A stretch of DNA of 64,000 nt from JBDGPU01 sp042219525. GTDB lineage: Archaea; Halobacteriota; Halobacteria; Halobacteriales; Haloferacaceae. How positions within the stretch are numbered: the stretch's first letter is position 1; each line of letters opens with the position of its first letter. The DNA is taken from the NCBI GenBank assembly GCA_042219525.1, contig JBDGPU010000069.1:94211-158210 (forward strand), given 5' to 3'. Below the pieces are notes generated by a model. That model had not been told where the DNA came from, made no database searches, and saw only the letters and a program-made list of their open reading frames with translations. Below are positions 17,304-24,450 of the stretch, piece after piece. The translations under genes and the position numbers were made by a program.

Positions 17304-18330
17304 GATCCCCCTCCTCGACGAGGTCATCGAGTCGGCGTACGTCCGCAAGCTGGTCGTGGGCACGGTCGGCATCCTGGCGCTGCTCGCCGTCGCCGGCGCT
17401 ATCTTCCCGGACACCATCGTCGGCGACCTCGCGAACATCGTGTTCGCTGGCGGCACATTGACCTCGACCGCGCGCACCGCGGCGCCCATCGTCCTCGCCG
17501 CCCTCGGCGGCATCTTCGCGGAGAAATCCGGCGTGATCAACATCGGACTGGAGGGACTGCTGATCATCTCGGCGTTCGTCTCGGTCCACACCGCTACAGT
17601 AGTTGGCGCCGGCAACGCGATCCTCGGGATCCCGGCACTGTGGGTCGGGTTCCTCGTCGGGGTCGCCGCATCGACAGCGCTCGCGGGCGTCTTCGGTATC
17701 GTCTGTATCGAGTTCAAGGCGGACCAGATCATCGCCGGGCTGGCCGTCTGGCTTATCGCGCTCGGTCTCGCGCCGTTCCTCTCGACCGTCTTCTACGGCG
17801 GCGTCAACACCCCCGCGCTGAGCACGAACCTCGGCTGGCAGTTCTCGGCGCTACTAATCGCGGTGGGGACGGTCACCTCGTGGTGGACGCTGAACCATAC
17901 GTCGTTCGGCAAGCACCTGCAAGCCGCCGGGGAGAACCCGAAGGCGCTCGACACGGTCGGCGTCTCCGTCTCGCGCGTGCGCCACGCCGGTGTGTTGCTC
18001 TCGGGCTTCCTCTCGGGCATCGGCGGCAGCACCCTCGCCCTGACCGTCGGCCAGTTCGTCGGCTCGGGGCAGACGATGGTCCAGGGGAAGGGGTTCATCG
18101 CCATCGTCGCATACCTCTTCGGTAACTACAACCCGATCGGGGCGCTCGGCGCCGGCATCCTGTTCGCGGGCCTCGAAGCGGTTCAGCTCCGCCTCCAGCA
18201 GCTCGGCTACGCCGTGCCCGACACGCTGGTCCAGACGATCCCGTACGTCGTGGTCATCGTCGTCCTCGCGCTGGTCGGCCGGACGCAGCTCCCGGAAGCG
18301 GCCGGCGAGCACTACGAGACGGAAGAATAA
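17296..18330 (+). CDS. ABC importer permease 2 (BMP/nucleoside type)
   Basis: A 344-residue membrane permease beginning MRKIPLLDEVIESAYVRKLV, the partner of the preceding permease. Diagnostic text is ALGGIFAEKSGVINIGLEGL, FKADQIIAGLAVWLIALGL and HLQAAGENPKALDTVGVSVS. The start at 17296 overlaps the upstream stop (ATGCGTAA), indicating tight coupling. With the lipoprotein, double ATPase and permease 1 it completes a four-gene importer. Confidence 0.92.
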   Translation: MRKIPLLDEVIESAYVRKLVVGTVGILALLAVAGAIFPDTIVGDLANIVFAGGTLTSTARTAAPIVLAALGGIFAEKSGVINIGLEGLLIISAFVSVHTATVVGAGNAILGIPALWVGFLVGVAASTALAGVFGIVCIEFKADQIIAGLAVWLIALGLAPFLSTVFYGGVNTPALSTNLGWQFSALLIAVGTVTSWWTLNHTSFGKHLQAAGENPKALDTVGVSVSRVRHAGVLLSGFLSGIGGSTLALTVGQFVGSGQTMVQGKGFIAIVAYLFGNYNPIGALGAGILFAGLEAVQLRLQQLGYAVPDTLVQTIPYVVVIVVLALVGRTQLPEAAGEHYETEE

Positions 18331-18363
18331 CGGCGCGACTCGAAGCCGGCTCGGTCCGACTTT

Positions 18364-19644
18364 CTACGGCTGGTCGACGGCGACCTGCTCGATGGCGTTC
18401 GCGAGCACGTCGATCCCGACCTGCAGGTCGTCCTCGACCACGTCGAACTCCGGCGTGTGGTGGCCGTCGGGGTGGTCGGTGCCGACTCCGACGTAGGCCG
18501 CCTCGCCGCCCTGCTCTTGCACCTTCTGCATCAGGAACGTCGCGTCCTCGCTCCCGCCGAGGTCGTCGCGTTCGACGACGTTGGTGACGCCCGACACCTC
18601 GCCCGCGACGTCGTCGACGACGTCGACGAGGCGCTGGTCGCTCGTTGCGCTTGGGGCCTCACCCTCCAGCGAAACGTCGACGTCCACGGCGTGCATGTCC
18701 GCGGCCGATTCGAGGACGTTCTCGGCTTCCTCGTACATGTACTCGGCCAGGTCCGTCGTCTTCCCGCGGACCTCGCCCTCGATGAACGACTCCTCCGGGA
18801 TAATGTTCGTCGCCGTGCCGCCGCCGACGATCCCGGCGTTGACGCGGGTTGGGCCATCGGAGTGGCGCGGGATGGCGTAGAGGTTCTGGATCGCCGTCGC
18901 CATCGCCTGCACCGTGTTGTTGCCGGCTTCGGGGCGGGCGCCGGCGTGCGCCGAGTCGCCCTCGAACTCCGCGCGGATGTGTCGGACGGCGAGGAAGCCG
19001 TCGATGCCGCAGACGACCTCACCGGAGGGGTGATCGAGGCCGATGTGGGTCGCGTAGAGGTAGTCGACGTCGTCGAGGTGGCCCGACTCGGCCATCGGCT
19101 TGCCGCCGGAGACGACCTCCTCGCTCGGCTGGAAGAACACCTTTAGCGTCCCCTGGAAGTCGCTGTCGAGGACCGCGTCGATGACGCCGAGGCCGATTGT
19201 CGCGTGGGCGTCGTGGCCGCAGGCGTGCATGTAGCCCTCGTTCTCCGAGCGGAATTCCTGCAGGGCGGGGGCGTGGTCGGCCGCCTCGCTTTCGAGGATC
19301 GGGAGCGCGTCGATGTCGACGCGGAGCCCGACGACCGGTCCGTCGCCCTGCTCGACGACGGCGACGGCGCCAGTGTAGCCGCCCTCGGTCTTCGCGAGGA
19401 CCTCGTCGTCGGCGCCGGCCTCCACGGCGCGGGTGTGCCACTCGGCGAGTTCGTCGTCGTCCGGGACGTTCATCCGGCGGTCCTCTGCCAGCGCGTCGCG
19501 GCCGACGTGGATCTCGTCGACGTCGCGGTCGCGTAGCTCCTCGACGATGCGTGAAGTGGTGTAGAATTCACACCAGGCGGGTTCCGGATGCTGGTGGAGG
19601 TCACGGCGGAACGCTCGGTAGGGATCGGACTGTTGGGTGCTCAC
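18364..19644 (-). CDS. M20 family amidohydrolase (AbgA/AbgB-like)
   Basis: A 426-residue M20D-type metallohydrolase, the group that cleaves N-acyl or aminobenzoyl-glutamate substrates. Metal-site features are GYMHACGHDAHATIGLGVID (Cys and two His), FFQPSEEVVSGGKPMAESGH (Glu pair) and the late TDHPDGHHTPEFD His. The dimerisation domain lies at about residues 215-330. It is convergent with the ABC importer, whose ligand could be related, but that is only positional. No signal peptide, so cytoplasmic. Confidence 0.88.
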   Translation of the reverse strand: MSTQQSDPYRAFRRDLHQHPEPAWCEFYTTSRIVEELRDRDVDEIHVGRDALAEDRRMNVPDDDELAEWHTRAVEAGADDEVLAKTEGGYTGAVAVVEQGDGPVVGLRVDIDALPILESEAADHAPALQEFRSENEGYMHACGHDAHATIGLGVIDAVLDSDFQGTLKVFFQPSEEVVSGGKPMAESGHLDDVDYLYATHIGLDHPSGEVVCGIDGFLAVRHIRAEFEGDSAHAGARPEAGNNTVQAMATAIQNLYAIPRHSDGPTRVNAGIVGGGTATNIIPEESFIEGEVRGKTTDLAEYMYEEAENVLESAADMHAVDVDVSLEGEAPSATSDQRLVDVVDDVAGEVSGVTNVVERDDLGGSEDATFLMQKVQEQGGEAAYVGVGTDHPDGHHTPEFDVVEDDLQVGIDVLANAIEQVAVDQP

Positions 19645-19757
19645 GTTCCCACCTATCGCCGCGCGGGCTTAAATGGCCGAGAGGCGGCAGTCCGTTAGGT
19701 CGGCTGGAGAAAGAGCGTCAGGCCGCCGAGCCGGCCGGAGAAACAGCTTCGAAGCCG

Positions 19758-20090
19758 TCAGTCGCGCTTGTGTCCGAGGGGCTTCTTGCGGTCGATCTCG
19801 ACTTCGACGTGGATCGAATCCGGGAACTCCTGCGTCGTCACCTCGCGGGCGATCTCGTCCGCGCCGTGGATCTCCATCTCGCGGGTGTACACCGAGTACT
19901 CCCACGGCGAGAACTTGTCGCCGGGCTGGAGTTGCTTGTACTGCGGGGCACGAATCGTCTGCACGGGCGCGGAGTGGGGGCCTTTACACTCCGCACCCTT
20001 GCGCTCGACAGTCGAGACCAGGTCGGAGACGGTGTCCTCGAGGACCGCTCGGTCGCCCGACTGGAGCGAGAGTTTGGTTACAAACGTCAT
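19758..20090 (-). CDS. uS10-like (uS10/mL48 family) protein
   Basis: A 110-residue protein from ATG 20090 (MTFVTKLSLQSGDRAVLEDT...) with the S10 fold pattern: first strand, AVLEDTVSDLVSTVERKGAE helix, then CKGPHSAPVQTIRAP and the YTREMEIHGADEIAREVTTQ strand-helix, ending FPDSIHVEVEIDRKK. It differs from canonical archaeal uS10 (about 102 aa, begins MQQARVRL), so it is a paralogue rather than the ribosomal gene. A TATA-like AATTTA about 25 nt upstream supports the chosen start; 16 extra in-frame residues upstream would lie in the promoter. Confidence 0.8.
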   Translation of the reverse strand: MTFVTKLSLQSGDRAVLEDTVSDLVSTVERKGAECKGPHSAPVQTIRAPQYKQLQPGDKFSPWEYSVYTREMEIHGADEIAREVTTQEFPDSIHVEVEIDRKKPLGHKRD

Positions 20091-20336
20091 GAGCTGGGGA
20101 GTTGATCGTAAATTCGACCCCAATCCGTAAAAACGCACCTACCGGCCGGGCCGCATGGGAACCGGCCACATCGACCGGCGCAGTCGGACCACAAGTCGCT
20201 CGACGGCGCCGATGACACGGACGTGAAACGCCGGGAAACCCGCTGTAGCCGCGTGAACTTCGCCTATATGGGTTTTCGCGGCCCCTAACCCCGCGGTCCG
20301 ACACCCTCTTTACACGTCATCTCGTATAATTTGTCA

Positions 20337-20783
20337 ATGACGGTTGAAGCGACGAGTGCTGGAGCTATTCTCTTCCGCGACACCCGCGGCGAACGGGAGT
20401 ATTTGCTCCTGAAGAGCCGACCGGGGGACTGGGAGTTCCCGAAAGGCGGGGTCGAAGGGGAGGAGGAGCTGCAGCAGACCGCGATCAGAGAAGTTGAAGA
20501 GGAAGCCGGTATCTCGGAGTTCAGACTCATCGACGGATTCCGGCGTGAATACGACTACGTGTTCGAGGCGAACGGCAAGACGATCCACAAGACCGTTCAC
20601 CTGTTTATCGCCCACTCGTTCGAGGCGAGCGCTGAGCTCTCGAAGGAGCACCGCGACCTCCAGTGGCGCGACTACGACCAGGCCATCAACACGATCACCC
20701 AGGACGGCCCCCGCGAGATCCTCGAGGAAGCCCACGAGTACCTCGACGATCTCAAAGCCGAAGCCGACGACGGCTACGTTTAA
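20337..20783 (+). CDS. NUDIX hydrolase, Ap4A-pyrophosphatase type
   Basis: A 148-residue NUDIX protein. The box reads GGVEGEEELQQTAIREVEEE followed by AGI, a perfect G-x5-E-x7-R-E-x2-E-E-x-G match for the Mg-binding helix. The opening VEATSAGAILFRDTRGEREY and WEFPKGG fit diadenosine tetraphosphate hydrolases. ATG 20337 is used; a TATA-like GTATAATTT lies about 14 nt upstream, so transcription may start at or inside the first codons or use a nearby box. It is a single gene. Confidence 0.9.
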   Translation: MTVEATSAGAILFRDTRGEREYLLLKSRPGDWEFPKGGVEGEEELQQTAIREVEEEAGISEFRLIDGFRREYDYVFEANGKTIHKTVHLFIAHSFEASAELSKEHRDLQWRDYDQAINTITQDGPREILEEAHEYLDDLKAEADDGYV

Positions 20784-20891
20784 CCGTCGTTTCGCGCTTT
20801 TTCGGAGTCCTATTTCGACTGCGTAGCCGCTTTTATCGGGTGTGACGCGTTCCCTGGGTGAAATTGGCGACCGGTGATTTGTCTGGCGGTT

Positions 20892-20966
20892 ACTTATAAA
20901 TGAGACCGGCCGGTGTCGCCCGCGACACCACTCAGCATGCCCAGAAAGTCCCAGACGCTCGCTGCG
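20892..20966 (+). ncRNA. Candidate small RNA or repeated element, copy A
   Basis: A strong TATA box ACTTATAAA begins at 20892. Exactly 30 bp later (20922) a conserved block starts: GCGACACCACTCAG, then CCAGAAAG, CCCAG and a GCTCGCTGCG tail. Just before and into it, TGTCGC-CC-GCGACA forms a perfect 6-bp hairpin (20914-20927). The same layout recurs at 63817 and, without the TATA, at 63919. There is a chance 26-codon frame from an ATG inside this copy, but the other copies lack it, so an RNA or element is more likely than a protein. Confidence 0.5.
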
Positions 20967-20986
20967 TGCCTCGCCAGCTCACTCGC

Positions 20987-21217
20987 TTACGGCGTGTGTG
21001 GATTCACTATCTTGTAGGTCACGAACATCCCGAGGTATAGCGCCGTCGTGACCGCGACGAAGACGACGACTAAACACCGGTTCAGCTCGATTGCCGTGAG
21101 CCCCAGCAAGTTCCCAAACAACAGGAGACATGCACATCCCACTACCAGCCCCACATACATCGAGGCGAGCGTTCGAAAATCTGTGTCCATCGTCGGATCC
21201 TTTGCGTTCTCGGTCAT
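20987..21217 (-). CDS. Small two-helix membrane protein, unknown
   Basis: A 76-residue protein from ATG 21217 (MTENAKDPTMDTDFRTLASM). Two membrane helices are clear: ASMYVGLVVGCACLLLFGNL and VVVFVAVTTALYLGMFVTYK. It has no recognised domain. Lower GC and its position at the edge of an accessory zone suggest a haloarchaeal orphan. Its 3' end meets the repeated element on the other strand. Confidence 0.6.
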   Translation of the reverse strand: MTENAKDPTMDTDFRTLASMYVGLVVGCACLLLFGNLLGLTAIELNRCLVVVFVAVTTALYLGMFVTYKIVNPHTP

Positions 21218-21398
21218 AGTCTTATCCCTCAAGAGGCGGAACCTGAGTAGTAGGGTTAGTTGAATCCGATGACTGCGACAGGATCAATGTGTGAGTGCCC
21301 GTTCGAGATTATCGAGGAGAAGATGTAGGCTCTCTGAATTCGGTATAGCTGTCCGAAAACAGGCCTATAAGCAAGCTTGAGAAAACGTTTTGTAGTAC

Positions 21399-21414
21399 TA
21401 TCTCGTTAGAGATA
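21399..21414. promoter_or_regulatory. Perfect inverted repeat before the AbiEi-like gene
   Basis: TATCTC-GTTA-GAGATA ends 13 nt before the ATG at 21428. AAAACGTTTT, also palindromic, lies at 21382-21391, and a TATA-like CCTATAAG at 21364-21371. The arrangement fits an autoregulatory operator of the wHTH protein. Confidence 0.5.
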
Positions 21415-21427
21415 ACCAAGAAAAGCG

Positions 21428-22111
21428 ATGGCAGTGACTGAATTCATCGATCCCACGGCCGCTAAAATCGTCTTAGCAGCACAGAGAGGGGATTCAATTA
21501 ACAGAATAGCAGAAAAGATCGACGTGTCGTATTCGTGGGTGTACGACTGGATCGATCGGTTAGAGGACAAAAATATTATCTCGAATACCGATAACGGAAT
21601 TCGAGTCACCGATCACGAAATACGCCAGCAGTATGCCGAAATGATGGCCGCCTTCTACAGCCGCGACACGATCTCACAGGAGGACGCGTACACAATTCCC
21701 CATTTCGCTGGTATGGAGTTCGCGTACACCGAGATTGATGCGGCGTATGTCTGGACGCACGGCGGCTTTCAGATCGCGCGCAGCCACGACGACTACCCCG
21801 TCTTCATCCACGTCCATGACCGAGACGTCGAGCGCTGGATGGCATTCTTCCAGCAGTTCAACGTCGAGACGACCGTCAACGAACGGCCCGATGTCAGCGA
21901 TATCAATGGGAACGTCCACTACGTTTTGTATCCCGAGACCGACGGCATCGACACGGAATGGGTCGAAGGCCATCCTGTCATCCCGTTGGACGACGCTGTC
22001 GATCAGATGACGGAGAATCGCCCAGCGTACGAACCCGCCTTGGAGATCATCGCCGACGAGTACAGTGTCGACATCGACGTATCGCATCACAGTGCGACGA
22101 GTGCGGATTAA
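21428..22111 (+). CDS. Winged-HTH protein, AbiEi-antitoxin-like
   Basis: A 227-residue protein. The first 65 residues form a helix-turn-helix: AAKIVLAAQRGDSINRIAEK, then IDVSYSWVYDWIDRLEDKNI and a wing NGIRVTDHEIR. The remainder (YTEIDAAYVWTHGGFQIARS, DDYPVFIHVHDRDVERWMAF) is an alpha/beta domain that I do not recognise with certainty. It is followed after 12 bp by an AbiEii-type nucleotidyltransferase, the arrangement of type IV AbiE toxin-antitoxin pairs, so it is most likely the antitoxin/repressor. A perfect inverted repeat sits just upstream. Confidence 0.7.
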   Translation: MAVTEFIDPTAAKIVLAAQRGDSINRIAEKIDVSYSWVYDWIDRLEDKNIISNTDNGIRVTDHEIRQQYAEMMAAFYSRDTISQEDAYTIPHFAGMEFAYTEIDAAYVWTHGGFQIARSHDDYPVFIHVHDRDVERWMAFFQQFNVETTVNERPDVSDINGNVHYVLYPETDGIDTEWVEGHPVIPLDDAVDQMTENRPAYEPALEIIADEYSVDIDVSHHSATSAD

Positions 22112-22123
22112 TTGGTGCAATAG

Positions 22124-22813
22124 ATGAGCCTTCCTGAGCGCCAAGCAGAACTCGTCGAAACGCATCGTGCGGTCCAACAGGCCGAACTACCGTACGTTCT
22201 CGTCGGCGGTTGGGCTGTCTCCGCGTTCCAGACCCGATTTACAACCGACATCGATGCAGTGATTCCGGCTACCGCGCTCGGTGACTACGACTCACTTCTC
22301 GACGACCTCGGCTACGAGAAACAGTTCGAGAAGGATGTTTCGAACGAATACGAGGGGCGAATGCTCCAGTACAAGAAACCGGTTGGGGAGAACGCAGTGA
22401 AGTTCGAAGCACTCGTTGACGCGCTGGGGTGCCGACAGACGGAGGCCGAATGGTCGTATCGCCACCTCCACGAACACAGCACTCTCGATTATCTCAACGT
22501 TGCTGAAGACCTCGAAGGTCGGATCCCTGAACCAGCACTCCTGTTCGCGTTGAAACTCCACAGTGGACGGATGGCTGACACCCGGGACCTCGTCGTCATC
22601 AGCACGCGTGCAGACTTCAATCGTATCGAGCGACACCTCCATCGGGGTGACCCCGAAAAGCTGGATGGGCGGATCGAGATGGTGCTCGACCGGCTCCAGC
22701 AGGATGGATTCGAAGATGCGTTCAAGGGTGTTTTTGAGCAGGAAGAACTACCGGCAGACGCAGTTACTGAGCTCGTTTCGTTCCTGTCCGACCAACAAGA
22801 CCAGCTCCGTTGA
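22124..22813 (+). CDS. AbiEii-like nucleotidyltransferase (putative toxin)
   Basis: A 229-residue nucleotidyltransferase-fold protein. The core signature is YVLVGGWAVSAFQTRFTTDI followed by D, i.e. GG-x-A with R-x-T-x-D-I-D carrying the metal aspartates. A third acidic residue likely comes from KFEALVDAL. The part LLFALKLHSGRMADTRDLVV matches the KL...R..KDl motif of AbiEii/MenT-like transferases. Such toxins modify tRNA or block growth during phage infection. It forms an operon with the wHTH gene. Its stop codon TGA is part of the TTGAC target abutting the MITE, so the insertion lies directly at its 3' end. Confidence 0.75.
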   Translation: MSLPERQAELVETHRAVQQAELPYVLVGGWAVSAFQTRFTTDIDAVIPATALGDYDSLLDDLGYEKQFEKDVSNEYEGRMLQYKKPVGENAVKFEALVDALGCRQTEAEWSYRHLHEHSTLDYLNVAEDLEGRIPEPALLFALKLHSGRMADTRDLVVISTRADFNRIERHLHRGDPEKLDGRIEMVLDRLQQDGFEDAFKGVFEQEELPADAVTELVSFLSDQQDQLR

Positions 22814-22814
22814 C

Positions 22815-23220
22815 ATCCTCCCCGCCCTGAAGGGTGAGGATTCCCACGCCAGCACTGCACCGCGCTGGGTTGGTCGTTTAAGGTCTGCACACCGACGAGG
22901 TGCGGGCCGTGCCAAGCGGCCGTTACTCCAATCCTCAAAACCACGGTTCCACACGTTTCCGAGTGGGTTGCGGGGTGCGTCGGCGGATTCGGAGGTGCTT
23001 GGGTGTTTTGCGTCGGTACCCGGCCTATTCCGACGGAGTACCGTCGAAACTCGGTCGGGAACTCCGAATTTGTCCGATTGTCCCGGTATGGGCGCGGACG
23101 TGCCGCGTCGGATAGACGCAAAGACGCGAGGAGGACACCTAAACCTTCGGCGCACACCAGAAGTAGACGATGACGGCGATTCATCCCCGCCCTCAAGTGC
23201 GGGGCTTTCTCGCCTGCAAT
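22815..23220. mobile_element. Probable IS200/IS605 (IS1341)-type MITE
   Basis: A stretch of about 405 bp without a convincing gene is bounded by two hairpin ends of the type seen at tnpB elements in haloarchaea. At the left, ATCCTC (22815-22820) pairs with GAGGAT (22836-22841) around GCCCT-GA-AGGGT. At the right, CCCCGC (23184-23189) and GCGGGG (23198-23203) form a stem with loop CCTCAAGT. TTGAC (22810-22814) precedes the left end, resembling an IS605-type target. No transposase frame survives. End coordinates are approximate. Confidence 0.65.
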
Positions 23221-23320
23221 CACGTAAAGACGGTTTCAGGGACCTGTCGATAGCAGCCCGCCCCAAATAGAAAGAATACGAGCGAACAATTTTCCTACCC
23301 CCACCAGAAACGTCGAGAAC

Positions 23321-24358
23321 GTGGTTCCGGATTCGGAGTTCGGCTACGAGTTGCTCGTCTGCCGCTGGGCGGAACTAGCCTGGCCGCCCGACGAGCCCGG
23401 CCGAAAGCCGGTCATCGTCTCGCGCCAGCTCGGAACCCAGGACCGACGCTGGGACACCGTCGTCGTCGAGGTCGACGCCGATGCGCTAATGACCCGGCAA
23501 CAGTTCGGCGACCGCGAGATCGATTCGGACCTCCTCCACGTCGTCCGCAACGCGCCGGCCGAGTGGGAGTGGTACCAGGACGCCCTCCCGTACCCTGGCT
23601 ACCCCTGGCGCTACGTCCGAGCAGCAGTCCACCGGGCCGGCGGCCGCGGGCTGATCGACAAGCGCAAGCGCGACGGCCGGATCGAGCTCCGTCGCCAGCG
23701 CCCGTACCCGGACTGGGTTGAGCGCGTCGTCGCCATCGAGAACAAGCCGGACCTCACCGCGAGCGCCGCGGACGCACTGGCGGATCAGCTCGAGCACGAC
23801 GTCGACACCGGCCTGGCCGACGAGGTCTGGCTCGCGACGTCCGCGACGGGCGACCGCGTCGAGCCGGCGCTGCTCCGGGAGCTGCCGGTCGAGGCCGGCA
23901 TCCTCGTGACGGATTTCTCCAAGGGTGTTGATGCCGACGCCGCGGAGGTCCAGTGGCTCCCGAGCGACCTGTCGCGGGACGAGCGCACGGACGAGCATCG
24001 CACGCAACGACTCGAACTCGCCGAGCGCGGGTACGGCAAGGGCTGGCGGTCCTATCACGACACGATGCGGCCGGACTGCCGGTCCTTCCAGCTGGACCGC
24101 GCCGGCGACGCGCTCGTCCCGTACTGCACGGCCAAGCAAAAGTGCCCGACACCTCGCGAGTGCTCCGGCTCCTGCACGCGGTACGGCCCCGAGCCGCCGC
24201 AGTGGCGGACGAACGGCTGGCCCATCGAGGGCGGCCCGGGAAAGGGAATCCAGCGGCTGCTCGACCAGCGCCGCGAGCGGGCCCGTGAGCGGACGAAGGC
24301 CCACGGCGAGGTGCGTGGCGAGAAACACCACGATGACGAGTCCCGCGCAGGGAACTGA
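23321..24358 (+). CDS. DUF5787 family protein, nuclease-like
   Basis: A 345-residue protein from GTG 23321. It begins VPDSEFGYELLVCRWAEL, carries VIVSRQLGTQDRRWDTVVVE, a helix-rich middle (RYVRAAVHRAGGRGLIDKRK) and VERVVAIENKPDLTASAADA, followed by LADEVWLATSATGD. These match my recollection of the haloarchaeal DUF5787 family. The pattern D-x-V-V-V-E ... IENKPDL resembles the D...ExK core of PD-(D/E)XK enzymes. A C-terminal cysteine cluster (CRSFQ, CTAKQKCPTPRECSGSC) may bind metal. It lies just after the MITE in an accessory region. Function is unknown. Confidence 0.75.
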   Translation: MVPDSEFGYELLVCRWAELAWPPDEPGRKPVIVSRQLGTQDRRWDTVVVEVDADALMTRQQFGDREIDSDLLHVVRNAPAEWEWYQDALPYPGYPWRYVRAAVHRAGGRGLIDKRKRDGRIELRRQRPYPDWVERVVAIENKPDLTASAADALADQLEHDVDTGLADEVWLATSATGDRVEPALLRELPVEAGILVTDFSKGVDADAAEVQWLPSDLSRDERTDEHRTQRLELAERGYGKGWRSYHDTMRPDCRSFQLDRAGDALVPYCTAKQKCPTPRECSGSCTRYGPEPPQWRTNGWPIEGGPGKGIQRLLDQRRERARERTKAHGEVRGEKHHDDESRAGN

Positions 24359-24450
24359 GCCGACAGTCGGCTGTCGGAAGTATCGTAGGGAGACGTGGGA
24401 TCGGTTACGGGCAGAAGTGCCCAGAAAGTAGCGTCTCCTGAATCGCTTTG

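Noticed and set aside
15696..17732. 678-codon minus frame opposite the ABC permeases
   Set aside because: Antisense shadow of two clear membrane proteins. No motif or plausible promoter.
22813..23320. Reading frames inside the MITE region (235 codons plus, 244 minus)
   Set aside because: They cross the IS-like ends, have no transposase motif, and share no codon bias with neighbours.
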